DNA of 64,000 nt from positions 1 through 64,000 of the forward strand of contig JABWBP010000011.1 of the NCBI GenBank assembly GCA_013360445.1. The letters are read 5' to 3'. This stretch comes from Calditrichaceae bacterium. Its GTDB lineage: Bacteria > Calditrichota > Calditrichia > RBG-13-44-9 > J075. Each line of letters opens with the position of its first letter. Position 1 is the stretch's first letter. Both the position numbers and the translations under genes were made by a program. A model generated the notes under the pieces. It ran no database searches. It was not told the DNA's origin and was given only the letters and a program-made list of their open reading frames with translations. Shown here one piece after another: positions 1 to 8,911 of this stretch.

Positions 1-29
1 TAAAATTAAAGAATGAGGGTAATTTGTGT

Positions 30-49
30 CCCCCCGATAAATCGGGGGG
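30..49 (-). terminator. Perfect hairpin downstream of the DUF3943 gene
   Basis: An 8-bp perfect stem (CCCCCCGA / TCGGGGGG) with a TAAA loop lies 45 bp past the stop of the minus-strand DUF3943 gene. There is no clean U-tract on either strand, so it could be a terminator or a dispersed GC-rich palindrome. Similar CCCGACAT/ATGTCGGG palindromes occur elsewhere in the window (11442-11463). Confidence 0.35.
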
Positions 50-93
50 CTATTCAATACATTATAAAACATACACTTAACCAGGAATAAGGT

Positions 94-1008
94 TTAATGA
101 AACCCCCGGAAAATCACGTGCACGGGATTCAGAATGATGATGAATGTTTTTTCAAGCAAATTGCAGCCGTTTTTTTTCATTCCCACGGTGGCCTGGTGGG
201 TTAGCTCCCCAAGAATGGAGCCGACCATCGGGGTTACCACCAGGTCCTGAATGCTGGGGCGTTCGGCGACTCCTTCATAAAGATATTCCCAGCCGGTCGA
301 AATGAACGCGCTAAATATAAACGATTGCAGCACCGTTGCATCCTGGCACCGGAGGGTGTTATAATAAATGCTCCCGGCGTAAGGATGCCCGACATAATTG
401 ATCGGCCAGTGATCCTGGTCCCATACCGGCGGGGAGGAAAATGATTCGCTTAAATTGCGAACCGCCTGCCGGGCGTAATCGTTTTCCCAGCGGGTTACCG
501 AGCGCGGCGCCAACATTAACACGCCCATCATGCCCACGCCCACCCCGACCCAAAGCCTGGTTCCCCTTAGAAACTTTTGGCCATAAGCAGAATGGCTGAA
601 GAAGCGGGAGATATTCGTGGAGGTCAAATAGTATTGGGGAATCGGGGGCTCTCCGGAAAAATCAACCGGATCGTCGGGCGCTAAAACCTGGCGCATGGCC
701 ATTGAACTGTCAGTTGAAAAATTCCCGCCTTGATAGCCTTGCAAATGATAATCGACGTTGATAGGGTTCCCTTCGGCAAACAGGCTTACCGGGCTTGCCG
801 CCGGCGGGCTGGTCTTTGAAACCGCAAAGGTTATCGCCTCCCCGGTAGAGATTCTCTCCCTGGCAAAGAGAGTTCCCCGGTAACTGGCTGGGAGCGAGTT
901 TCTGCTTAAATCCGCATAAACGATCGTGGAGTCTTTTGCCAGAAGCTCTACGGTCAGAATACCGATCAGAACCCAAAACGAGGATTTCATCGTGCCCGCC
1001 ATTCGCAT
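94..1008 (-). CDS. DUF3943 domain protein, secreted or membrane-associated
   Basis: This 304-residue protein has an N-terminal hydrophobic segment (about residues 7-24) that fits a signal peptide and a second glycine-rich hydrophobic stretch (about 153-168). The C-terminal 100 residues match my memory of DUF3943: an NYVGHPYAGSIYYN block (about 204-217), a GWEYLYEG block (about 239-246) and a PSIQDLVVTPMVGSILGE block (about 251-268). The family is found in outer-membrane-bearing bacteria and its biochemical role is not established. Two in-frame ATGs follow the first one; the ATG at 990 begins right at the signal peptide and is an alternative start. It stands alone, with 240 bp of unremarkable sequence before it. 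Confidence 0.75.
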   Translation of the reverse strand: MRMAGTMKSSFWVLIGILTVELLAKDSTIVYADLSRNSLPASYRGTLFARERISTGEAITFAVSKTSPPAASPVSLFAEGNPINVDYHLQGYQGGNFSTDSSMAMRQVLAPDDPVDFSGEPPIPQYYLTSTNISRFFSHSAYGQKFLRGTRLWVGVGVGMMGVLMLAPRSVTRWENDYARQAVRNLSESFSSPPVWDQDHWPINYVGHPYAGSIYYNTLRCQDATVLQSFIFSAFISTGWEYLYEGVAERPSIQDLVVTPMVGSILGELTHQATVGMKKNGCNLLEKTFIIILNPVHVIFRGFH

Positions 1009-1246
1009 GGTCTTTCTCTTGCGTTCTCAAAACCCTCATACGAAGGTGGAATACTACTGAAAAAATTCCATTTTTCATAGAGGGATTGTAAACTTTTTGG
1101 AACGCCGATTACATCATTCCCCGGCCATCGCTCGACTGAGCTCACGGCGAAGCCCGGGGTTCGTTTGCAGTTTCAAACTATTGGCAATGGTGGTAGAGGT
1201 TTTTTGAGGGGTAAGGCAGAGGAGGCATGACAGTGAACCGGCCGGG

Positions 1247-2446
1247 TTACTCAATTACTCCCAACACCTCCCGCAGCGGCAGGGCAAGGTTGAGGTCCCT
1301 GCTGCCGGTGAACAGCAGGGTGGATTGAGGCTCGAAGTGTTTCTCCAGCTTGCGGAGCAGCTCTTCCTCGTCTTTGCAGACTTCCACGCCTTTCCGGCGG
1401 TGGTTCAGGCGTTTGATGCCCTCGGCGATGTATTTGGCATTGGGGCCGATGGTCAGCACCAGGTCGATGGGCAGGGCGGCGATGTAGTACCCGATCTTCA
1501 TGTGTGCGTCGCGCACCCGCGGGCCGGGATCGCGGATGTCGCCGATGACCAGGATCAGCTTTTTGGAGTAGGGTTTGAACTGTACCAGCGACTCGCAGGC
1601 TTTCGGCACCGCGTTCATGGTAGCGTCGTAGGTGTAATCGAGAACGTAGGCGTCTTTGCGAATGATCAGGTTGCCGGTGCCGGCCAGCAGGGAAAAGCGC
1701 GATTCCAGCCCTTCTTTGATCTCCGGGTATTCGATGCCTAAGATGCGGGCAATGGAAATGGCGGTCAGGGCGTTATAAATGGAAGTAGAACTGTAGATGG
1801 GCAGGTAAAAAGGATAGTAACCGTTCACAAAAAATACGATACCGTTGGGACCTAAGTATTCGATTTTGTTGGCAAAAAACTGGGCGTTCTTGTTCAGGCC
1901 GAATTTGATCACGTTTGGAGTGGGTGCAAATTTCGCCATGGCGCTCACCAGGTCGTCGTCGATATTCAGCACCGCGTAACCATTATTGGGGAGGGAGCGC
2001 ACCAACTCTACCTTGGCGTCGGCAATCAAATATTTGTCGCCTAAGGAGGCTAAGTGCGACTCCCCGATGTTAGTAATCGCGCCGATGGTGGGGGCGGTGA
2101 CTTCTACCGCGCGCTCGAACTGGACGGGATCCACGATCCCTAATTCAAAAAGCGCAATTTGGTGGGATTCTTCTAATTTCAGCAATGTAGAAGTTATCCC
2201 GAAGGTGCTGGAGCAATTGAGCGGGGTTTCCAGAACCTTGCGCCCGGGCGCAAGGATGGCGGAAAGCATTCGCATGGTGGTGGTTTTACCTTCCGACCCG
2301 GCAATTCCCACCACCGGGATATCGAACTGGCGGCGATAGGCCGAAATTTTGCGCAGGTTCAGGAGGATATAATCCTCCACGTCCTTCTCCGCCAGGAGGG
2401 AAATTTCTTCTAAGTAACGCTGTTCTGCTTTGTCAAAATCTACCAC
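1247..2446 (-). CDS. MurF-like Mur ligase family protein
   Basis: ATP-dependent amino-acid ligase of the Mur family, closest in motif order to MurF, which adds D-Ala-D-Ala to the UDP-muramoyl tripeptide in the cytoplasm. Visible motifs are the P-loop GSEGKTTT near residue 50, NIGESHL near 126, a DYTYDATMNAVP block where MurF carries its asparagine/serine substrate motif, and GDIRDPG where MurF has GDMxELG. At about 399 residues it is shorter than typical MurF (about 450), mainly at the N-terminus, which has no clear UDP-binding domain. It may therefore act on a different substrate. I start it at the GTG at 2446 because GGAG lies 6 bp upstream; a TTG at 2458 is also open. No other cell-wall gene is adjacent. 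Confidence 0.75.
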   Translation of the reverse strand: MVDFDKAEQRYLEEISLLAEKDVEDYILLNLRKISAYRRQFDIPVVGIAGSEGKTTTMRMLSAILAPGRKVLETPLNCSSTFGITSTLLKLEESHQIALFELGIVDPVQFERAVEVTAPTIGAITNIGESHLASLGDKYLIADAKVELVRSLPNNGYAVLNIDDDLVSAMAKFAPTPNVIKFGLNKNAQFFANKIEYLGPNGIVFFVNGYYPFYLPIYSSTSIYNALTAISIARILGIEYPEIKEGLESRFSLLAGTGNLIIRKDAYVLDYTYDATMNAVPKACESLVQFKPYSKKLILVIGDIRDPGPRVRDAHMKIGYYIAALPIDLVLTIGPNAKYIAEGIKRLNHRRKGVEVCKDEEELLRKLEKHFEPQSTLLFTGSRDLNLALPLREVLGVIE

Positions 2447-2672
2447 TTGCTGCTCCAAAGTAAGAACGAGGCGGGGGGGGGGAACGTGATGCGCGGTGCG
2501 TAATGCGTGAAGTATAATTCTAAAACGTACTCTTCGAGACCATCACATTTTACGCTTCACGTTTCCCGCTCCCCGCCCTACGCTTTTCCCCCGGGTACAT
2601 AACCCCCGCACACCGGGTATTATAACACTCAAAACCTGATGATCCAATCCGATCCGATTTTTTCACGGAATT

Positions 2673-3467
2673 TCAACAGAAGTGTAATTCGGGTATGTAG
2701 TCGATAACCCCATAGTAGAACAGGTACTCGAAGTACTGGCGCAGGTAGTCCCAGGTTTCTTCGTTGGGGAAATATTGAAATCTTTCGTTGATGAGGTCGA
2801 AATAGAAATCCCAGGAGTTCTCTTTGCCCTCGGCATACGCTTTGGCAATGGACATCAGGTTGCGCAGCCCGATCTCCCGGGCCAGCCCCAGGGAATCTAC
2901 AAAATCGTATTCCTCGATATCCTGGTGTACTGCCAGCAACTGGTGGGTATAACCGAGGCTGGTTTTATCGTACCATTCCTCCAGAATGTCTAAATTACGC
3001 TCATTTTTCAAAAAGCAGTCGAACGCGGCATCTCCCTCTAACAGGCAGGCCGGGTAAAGGTTCAGCGCCTGTTCCAGCGACGGCGGAGGCTCCAGCGCCT
3101 GCCAATCCGTTTCCATTTCGTAAAACTCGTTCAGCACCAGGTCGGTCAGCAGCCGGTATTGGGAATCGGGGGCGAAACAGGCTATCGAGTCGAAATGGTG
3201 CAGGCTTTCCCGGAAGAACAGCAGCGCGCAGCGGGCCGCCCCGGCGCTGGAAACCGCAAAATCTTTCACCAGGCGCAGATGCTGGTTATGGCGGGCGTAA
3301 TCTGCGGCGGTGATGAGCGCAAGATCGAGCTTGCGGTTCAGCAAAGCGCGGCAATTCTGTTCCGGGGATTGAGTAACCGCTTGAAAGGGATGCTCGATTT
3401 GCGACCGGAGAATCGCAAAAAGCAACGGTTGGGAGATCAATTCGGGAGTGGCGCCAAGCCGGATCAT
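2673..3467 (-). CDS. MqnA-like protein (menaquinone biosynthesis / solute-binding fold)
   Basis: A 264-residue protein starting MIRLGATPELISQPLLFAI, the characteristic opening of the MqnA/MqnD family, which is the periplasmic-binding-protein fold used in the futalosine route to menaquinone. A DLALITAADYA segment and a C-terminal YFEYLFYYGVIDY segment also fit MqnA. The start is well supported: AGGAGG lies 7 bp upstream and the ATG overlaps the stop of the kinase gene by ATGA, so the two are translationally coupled. Key MqnA substrate residues cannot be confirmed by eye. Coupling to a sensor kinase suggests it could be a ligand-binding partner rather than a chorismate dehydratase. Confidence 0.65.
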   Translation of the reverse strand: MIRLGATPELISQPLLFAILRSQIEHPFQAVTQSPEQNCRALLNRKLDLALITAADYARHNQHLRLVKDFAVSSAGAARCALLFFRESLHHFDSIACFAPDSQYRLLTDLVLNEFYEMETDWQALEPPPSLEQALNLYPACLLEGDAAFDCFLKNERNLDILEEWYDKTSLGYTHQLLAVHQDIEEYDFVDSLGLAREIGLRNLMSIAKAYAEGKENSWDFYFDLINERFQYFPNEETWDYLRQYFEYLFYYGVIDYIPELHFC

Positions 3468-5641
3468 TCCGCGACCTCCTGCACTTGCAGTTGGGAAATC
3501 CGCTGCGCCGGAAGATAAAGGTAGCAGGTGGTGCCTTCGCCTTCGTTGCTTTCGTAATAAATTTGGCCGGCGTTTTCTTTGATGATTTGATAGACAATCG
3601 ACAGGCCCAGACCGGTGCCAAACGGTTTGGTGGTAAAGAAAGGGTTGAAAATGTGCTTCAGGTTTTCCGGGGAAATCCCGCACCCGTTATCGCGGATTTT
3701 GATCTCCACGTATTGTTCCCCCTTCCCGGAGGCCAGCCGGGAGAGGCGGTTCTTCCCCCCGTTCACGGTCGCGGGATCGAACGGGTAGATTGAGATAGCG
3801 ATTTCTCCGCCCTTGTCGATGGCTTCGATACTGTTCAATAGCAGGTTGACCAGCACTTGCTGAATTTGCGAGGGATCGATAAAAACCTTCGGCAATTCCG
3901 GGTGCAGCCGTTCGGCGAGCTTGATGTTGTTCTGGCGCAGTCTCTGCCGCACCAGGCTGACCACATCGGTGAGGATGGTTTCGATGCTGCAATACTGCCG
4001 GTTCGGTTTGGAGGGCTTGGCGTAGGAGAAGAGGGTGCGCAGCAGTTTATCGAGGCGGTTTACCAGGCGGATGATCCGCTCCACGTACTCATTTTTGGGA
4101 TCGTCTTCGGCCAGCTCATCCTGAAAAGTTTGCACCATGGCTTTGATGCCCGCCAGGGGGTTGCGGATTTCATGGGCGATTCCCGATACTAACACTCCCA
4201 GGGAGGCCAGGCGGTCCACCCGGCGCATTTCTTCCTGAATTTCCTTATTGGAAGTGATGTCTTTCAAAGAGATGATATACCCCTGCTCCCGGTTGCGCTT
4301 ATCCGTGAATTCCTGCACCGAAAACCCTACCAGCTTAGGTTTGCCCTCCGCGGTTTGCAGCTCGAATTCCGCGCGCTCCCCCCCGGAGACGGTTTCCCGG
4401 CCGCTGCGGAGAATGGTATCCGCGGTTTCCTCGCCGAGAATCTCGCCCAAAGGACGGTAGAGCACTTCCTGCGCGGATAACGCAAGCAGCGCGGCGGCGT
4501 TTGCATTCAAATAGGCAATGCGGCGATCCTGCCCCACCACCAGAATGCCAAAGCTGATCTGGTCTAAAACCTGCTCCAAAAATTCAAAGTAAAATTGCCA
4601 GACCTGATTATCCAGGCGCTTTTTCAGTTCCTCTTGGAGGCTGTTGATTTGATAGGAATGAACCAGCAACCGGGCGAAATTTTGAACCAGCAGGTAATGA
4701 TATTCGGTCAGTTTTTCCCGGTCCGACTTCAGGATGCAAAGAACCGCACGGGTGGCTTGCCCCTTTGGGGCCTGTCCCCCCGGAACAGCCGCCGGGGCGG
4801 CAAGCCCCGGAAAGGCAGTTCCGCCAGATGCTGCGGGCGCCTCCGGGGGATTTTGCGCCTGGATGGGATAGACGATTACGGATTGCGCTTTCAGGTTGAA
4901 AAAAGAATTTACCAGGGTGACAAAGGGATTGTCCGGGGAGATGCTGCTCAAAAACGTCGGCTCCCCGGCGCGCAGGGCTTTTTGCAAAATGGGGGTATCG
5001 GCAATCCCCAGCCGCAGCCCCGGCTGCAGCAGCTCATCGCCGGGCTGAACGTGGGAGAGAATCAGCTCATCCTCTTCCCCGGGCTGGAATAGCATCGCAA
5101 AATGGGCGTTGCACAATTCCCGCAGCGCCGCCAGCACGCGGTTCAGGAATTTATCCTGCTCGAGGTTAAAGATGGATTTATCCATCTCCTGGTGCATGAA
5201 ATTCAGCATTTGCAGCGCTTTTACGGCGGAGGCTTGCCCGGCGGAGGCGTGCGCCGGGGAGGCCGGGCGGTGATTGGAGGCCAAAATATTGCGTACCCGC
5301 ACCTGTAAATCCAGCCGGTCAAAAGGAACCGCGAGGTAATCGCTAATGCCCATGTTGACCAGGCGGTAGCGCAGGCGTGGGGGGGTATCCTTCACCAGGG
5401 CCAATACCGGCGTTGCGGCGAGGCGGGCATCCTGTCTCAGGGCGTAAAAGCGGCCGAATTGGCGTTCCGGGTACGGGAGGGTATCCAGAATGATCAGGTT
5501 GGCTTCTCGAAGCCGAGAAGATGCGTTCTCGAGCTGTTCGAGTTGAACGAAATCGAAGTGGTAAGCGCCGTCATTGAAGGCGGAAAGGATATACTGAAAA
5601 TTTTTTTCTTCTTTACCGAGGAGAACGATGGTCAACGGCAC
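3464..5641 (-). CDS. Multidomain sensor histidine kinase (REC-like, GAF-like, PAS, HisKA, HATPase)
   Basis: Cytoplasmic kinase of 725 residues without membrane segments. In order: a receiver-like domain (1-120) with a possible phosphoacceptor D53 in LIILDTLP; a GAF-like region (about 155-335) interrupted by a Pro/Ala/Gly-rich insertion (265-297); a PAS domain (about 352-465); HisKA with phosphoacceptor His490 in SGIAHEIRNPLAG; and an ATPase domain with N box NLLLNSIEAI, G1 DNGCGIS and G2 GTGLGLSIV. It starts at a GTG with AAGGAG 8 bp upstream. It overlaps the MqnA-like gene by 4 bp and lies 35 bp after the Crp-family gene, so all three probably form one operon. No dedicated response regulator is adjacent. 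Confidence 0.9.
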   Translation of the reverse strand: MPLTIVLLGKEEKNFQYILSAFNDGAYHFDFVQLEQLENASSRLREANLIILDTLPYPERQFGRFYALRQDARLAATPVLALVKDTPPRLRYRLVNMGISDYLAVPFDRLDLQVRVRNILASNHRPASPAHASAGQASAVKALQMLNFMHQEMDKSIFNLEQDKFLNRVLAALRELCNAHFAMLFQPGEEDELILSHVQPGDELLQPGLRLGIADTPILQKALRAGEPTFLSSISPDNPFVTLVNSFFNLKAQSVIVYPIQAQNPPEAPAASGGTAFPGLAAPAAVPGGQAPKGQATRAVLCILKSDREKLTEYHYLLVQNFARLLVHSYQINSLQEELKKRLDNQVWQFYFEFLEQVLDQISFGILVVGQDRRIAYLNANAAALLALSAQEVLYRPLGEILGEETADTILRSGRETVSGGERAEFELQTAEGKPKLVGFSVQEFTDKRNREQGYIISLKDITSNKEIQEEMRRVDRLASLGVLVSGIAHEIRNPLAGIKAMVQTFQDELAEDDPKNEYVERIIRLVNRLDKLLRTLFSYAKPSKPNRQYCSIETILTDVVSLVRQRLRQNNIKLAERLHPELPKVFIDPSQIQQVLVNLLLNSIEAIDKGGEIAISIYPFDPATVNGGKNRLSRLASGKGEQYVEIKIRDNGCGISPENLKHIFNPFFTTKPFGTGLGLSIVYQIIKENAGQIYYESNEGEGTTCYLYLPAQRISQLQVQEVAE

Positions 5642-5676
5642 ACAATTTACTCCTTTTTCATCCCTAACCCTCCTCG

Positions 5677-6357
5677 CTACCGGGCAAAAATGGATTTGAA
5701 CTTGTCATAATCCAGGATAATAATTTTCCCCTTTTGCTTTTTGAGGTATCCCTGCACCATCAGCGATTTGATTACCCTGGAAATGGTTTCGCGGCTGGTA
5801 CCGGCCATGTTGGCCAGGTCTTGCTGCAACGGCAACTCACTGATCTCGACCTGCCCTTTGCGAAAGACCCCGGAATCTTCCGCGATGCGCAGCAGGGTGC
5901 TGGCGACCCGGCCGGTGGCGTCTTGCAAAGAAAGGGACTTAATATGTTCGTCACTTTTTCGGATTCGTTGAGCCAATTCTTTCAGCAAATTGATCGCAAT
6001 TTGCGGATAATCGCGCAGCATTTGCAGAAAATCTTCCCGGCGGATCACCATCAATTCCGCGTCTTCGATGGCAGTCACGTTAGCGGAGCGGGTCTGGCCG
6101 TCTAACAGTGACATTTCGCCAAAAAAATCGCCCTCGCTCAGGATCGAGAGGATCACCTCCCGCCCGTCGTCGCTAATGCGGGAAATCTTCACTCGCCCGC
6201 CCAGGATAACGAACATGGTAGAGCCGATCTCTTCTTCGATCAGGATCAAGTTATCCTTGTGGTATTTTTGCTTGCTGGCTACCTGGGTTATTTTTTCCAG
6301 ATCCTTTTCGCTTAACTCGGAAAACAACGGTATCCCTTTGAGTACATCAATCTCCAT
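5677..6357 (-). CDS. Crp/Fnr-family transcriptional regulator
   Basis: A 226-residue protein with a cyclic-nucleotide-binding-like N-terminal domain (about 13-130), including FFGEMSLLDGQTRSANVTA, which matches the phosphate-binding cassette (Glu and Arg both present) of cAMP-binding family members. A winged helix-turn-helix is at about 175-205 (QQDLANMAGTSRETISRVI). There are no Fnr-type N-terminal cysteines, so an Fe-S oxygen sensor is unlikely. It is the first gene of the probable crp-kinase-mqnA-like operon and starts with an ATG 12 bp after the SPOR gene stop. Confidence 0.92.
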   Translation of the reverse strand: MEIDVLKGIPLFSELSEKDLEKITQVASKQKYHKDNLILIEEEIGSTMFVILGGRVKISRISDDGREVILSILSEGDFFGEMSLLDGQTRSANVTAIEDAELMVIRREDFLQMLRDYPQIAINLLKELAQRIRKSDEHIKSLSLQDATGRVASTLLRIAEDSGVFRKGQVEISELPLQQDLANMAGTSRETISRVIKSLMVQGYLKKQKGKIIILDYDKFKSIFAR

Positions 6358-6369
6358 AAAACACCCCGT

Positions 6370-7041
6370 TTAATATTGAATAATGTAGCCTTTAACTTTA
6401 AACTGTTTCTGTATCCCTTCGATAACGGCGGCGGCCGCCTCCCGGGAGGGGTAGCCCCCGATTACCACCACGTATAAACTGCTTCCAGGTCTTTCTTTTT
6501 CCAATACCAGCACATTGGAATAATTTTGCCGGTATTTTTGGCTGGCCCGCTCGGCGTTCTCGTAAGAGCTGTACGCCCCTACCTGAACGCCGAAAATTTG
6601 CCCGCTCTCGCTCACCTTGGGACTTTTGGAGCCTGGCTCGGCGGTTTTACGCTCCGTGCGCTGGGGCGCTTTGAGCGCAACCACGCCCTGGAAGAATTTG
6701 TCATCGCTCAAAATCCGTTTAGCGGTTTCGTAATATCCCCGGGCGGCGTAAAACTGGGAAAGCCTTTCCCGGATAATCGCCCTCAAAGCGCGGTCAGAGC
6801 TGAGGGAATAGGCTTCGATCATCTTCGGGGCGGCCGTTTCGGCGTCCGGCTCGAACAAAGCATCCGTAAACATCTTCCAATCCTCCCCGGCGATGGAGCC
6901 ATTTTTCCGCAGCGCCTCCAACTCCAGGATGCGGTTATCGCGGTATAAACCGGCCAGATCATCGGTCTGGGAAACCCCGCTTCCGTAAAACGCGCCTCCA
7001 AGCGCCAGGAATAACCAAACTACATACCGATGCTTTCGCAC
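6370..7041 (-). CDS. SPOR-domain exported protein
   Basis: The C-terminal 75 residues form a SPOR domain (GQIFGVQVGAYSSYENAERA to YPSREAAAAVI), a peptidoglycan-binding fold that recognises denuded glycan at division sites. The N-terminus RKHRYVVWLFLALGGAF is a signal peptide, followed by a helical, TPR-like middle region. I start it at the GTG at 7041 because GGAAAGG precedes it and the signal peptide begins there; an open frame continues to an ATG at 7128, but its extra residues look non-coding. It sits between lapB-like and crp-family genes on the same strand. Confidence 0.8.
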   Translation of the reverse strand: MRKHRYVVWLFLALGGAFYGSGVSQTDDLAGLYRDNRILELEALRKNGSIAGEDWKMFTDALFEPDAETAAPKMIEAYSLSSDRALRAIIRERLSQFYAARGYYETAKRILSDDKFFQGVVALKAPQRTERKTAEPGSKSPKVSESGQIFGVQVGAYSSYENAERASQKYRQNYSNVLVLEKERPGSSLYVVVIGGYPSREAAAAVIEGIQKQFKVKGYIIQY

Positions 7042-7116
7042 TCCGCACCTTTCCAATGGCGTTAAAGAAAAATTATGGTTATCTCGCAATGGCTCGATGG
7101 CGAGAAAGCAGTTAAA

Positions 7117-7148
7117 CCATCTAACCATTCAACCATCTAACCATTAAA
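7117..7148. repeat. Two-copy 16-bp tandem repeat
   Basis: CCATCTAACCATTCAA is followed immediately by CCATCTAACCATTAAA. The second copy contains the stop codon of the lapB-like gene. It is a short local duplication in the gap between that gene and the SPOR gene; no function is visible. Confidence 0.7.
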
Positions 7149-8295
7149 TATCGTATGAATCCAGGGCCTGGCACTTCTCGCACATCCAGGTTGGGGCGAC
7201 GCTCTTATGCTGGCAGACCTTACAGGTATAAACAGCGTTCCCAAAACCGCCCAGGTTCTCGAGCACTGCCAGCGACTGGGTGGCCGCCTGTTTGTATTGT
7301 CCCTTATTGTAATACACGCTGATTTTCTTGCTTATTAATACCGGGGTAGCATGGTATTCCGCCTCCAACCGGTTGAGTATTTCCAGGGCGATGTCGTATT
7401 CTCCCTTTTTATTATAAATTTCGGCTAAAGCCAGCCCCGCTTTTAGCCCTTTTTTCGATTTATTCAACTGTTCGGAGTACAAATTTTCCGCGTCGGCAAA
7501 GCGGCCTAACTCATACCAGGCTTTTTCCAACTCCGGGTACACCACAAAAGATTTATCCGGGGAGGCCTCGCACAAGCGCTTCCAGGCTTTAATGGCGTCA
7601 TCCAGGCGTTCTTCGCTCTGGTAGGATTTCCCCAGGTAGTAGTACGCCGCCACGCACTCGGGGTCCTTCTTCAAAGCCTCTTTGAAGCGAATTCGCGCTT
7701 CCTTCCCGCTCCCTTTTTCCTGGAGTTCCAATCCCTGGAAAACGATATAGAGGGCTAACCGGCTTTTAAAGGAAGGCGGCAGGATGTGGGAAAACTTGTT
7801 GGCGGTCTCCTCCGCGGCGCGCCAATCCTGCTTCTTTTCCAGCATTTGAAGCAGTTTTTGAACCACCCCTGGCTCCGGTTGGGGATCGGTTTCCAGGAGC
7901 TTTTTGGCGGCGGTAATCGCTTCGGTGTAATCATTGGCAAGCTCGTAATCCAGCAGCAGGCTCTTGAAAATTTGCGCCTTTTGATGAGCGGATAAATTTC
8001 CCCGCAGGGTCAAGTCCTTATGGATGCGGATGGCGTTGGCCAGCATGCCTTTTTTGCGCAGCAGGTCTCCCAGGCGCAGGTAAGCGGAGATATTTTCGCT
8101 ATCTTCCCGCACCGCTTCCTTGAACTTCTGGATGGCCATGCGGTCATTTCCCTCCGCCAGGTATTCCAGGGCTTCCTGGTAGGCGGTGGATTTGGCAGGT
8201 TTTCCTTTCTGGGTGGTCGCGTACCAAAAAAAGACCGCAATGGCGGCAAAGACCGCCAGCACTACTAACAATTCGAATAAGGAATTTTCAGCCAT
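7144..8295 (-). CDS. lapB: LapB (YciM)-like TPR protein with C-terminal rubredoxin-type zinc ribbon
   Basis: A 383-residue protein with one N-terminal membrane anchor (about residues 7-26), a run of tetratricopeptide repeats (about 40-345) and a C-terminal four-cysteine ribbon (CKVC and CEKC). This layout is that of LapB/YciM, an inner-membrane protein that in Enterobacteria targets LpxC to FtsH and so sets lipopolysaccharide synthesis. The upstream neighbour is LapA-like, 13 bp away, as in the classical lapAB operon, which strengthens the call. Whether it regulates LPS here is inference. Confidence 0.85.
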   Translation of the reverse strand: MAENSLFELLVVLAVFAAIAVFFWYATTQKGKPAKSTAYQEALEYLAEGNDRMAIQKFKEAVREDSENISAYLRLGDLLRKKGMLANAIRIHKDLTLRGNLSAHQKAQIFKSLLLDYELANDYTEAITAAKKLLETDPQPEPGVVQKLLQMLEKKQDWRAAEETANKFSHILPPSFKSRLALYIVFQGLELQEKGSGKEARIRFKEALKKDPECVAAYYYLGKSYQSEERLDDAIKAWKRLCEASPDKSFVVYPELEKAWYELGRFADAENLYSEQLNKSKKGLKAGLALAEIYNKKGEYDIALEILNRLEAEYHATPVLISKKISVYYNKGQYKQAATQSLAVLENLGGFGNAVYTCKVCQHKSVAPTWMCEKCQALDSYDI

Positions 8296-8308
8296 TCAAA
8301 AATCCTTT

Positions 8309-8656
8309 TTATGGGCTTTCGGTTTTAACTACCGGGGAAGAGGGCTGGGGGGCCTCCTCATCGGGAATCTCATCGATGGAAATGTTGCGCAGGCTTTCCA
8401 ACTCGCTTAACAATTGGCGATTTTTATTGCGCAGAGATTTCAACTCAGCGCGGGACTGGATCGTGGAAAGGGCCATGAAGATCGCTCCCAACATCGCTCC
8501 CACGGTCAGGGTAACCAATATCACGATGAGCAGGTTGACCCCGGTATAGTGGTTATTCAACAGTTTGATGTCCACAAATTGGCTGCTATTTTGAGTAAGG
8601 ATGTACAAGGCAAGAATAAACACAAAAATTTTGATCAAATTGAGGGCAATTTTCAT
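8309..8656 (-). CDS. lapA: LapA-family (DUF1049) inner-membrane protein
   Basis: A 115-residue protein with two membrane helices (about 7-23 and 42-64), a conserved NSSQFVDIKLL stretch between them, and a coiled-coil C-terminus (about 68-95) ending in an acidic, Pro-rich tail. This is the architecture of LapA/YciS, partner of LapB. GGAGTT lies just ahead of the ATG. First gene of the lapAB-like pair, divergent from the gene at 8912. Confidence 0.82.
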   Translation of the reverse strand: MKIALNLIKIFVFILALYILTQNSSQFVDIKLLNNHYTGVNLLIVILVTLTVGAMLGAIFMALSTIQSRAELKSLRNKNRQLLSELESLRNISIDEIPDEEAPQPSSPVVKTESP

Positions 8657-8911
8657 AGTAACTCCATCTTTTCAATAAAGTTGAGGGAAAATATGGCAAG
8701 AACGCGCAAAAATCAATCCATTTTTACAGGAACAGAGAGCCTTCCTGAAACGAATTCCCCTTTCTTGCCGAGATTGCTGACCGAGGAGATATGATAATTT
8801 GTTTTTATCTTCGGAAAAGCGGGTTAAATTTGTTCCCGATCTGCACAACTGCCCGGCTCCGAACCGGCATACGGAGAAACCGATAACCAATTGAAACTGA
8901 AGAAGAGCATT

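Noticed and set aside
2459-2672. GC-rich inverted sequence (GCGTGAAG / CTTCACG) upstream of the MurF-like gene
   Set aside because: Short imperfect arms separated by about 40 bp; typical dispersed intergenic sequence with no clear function.
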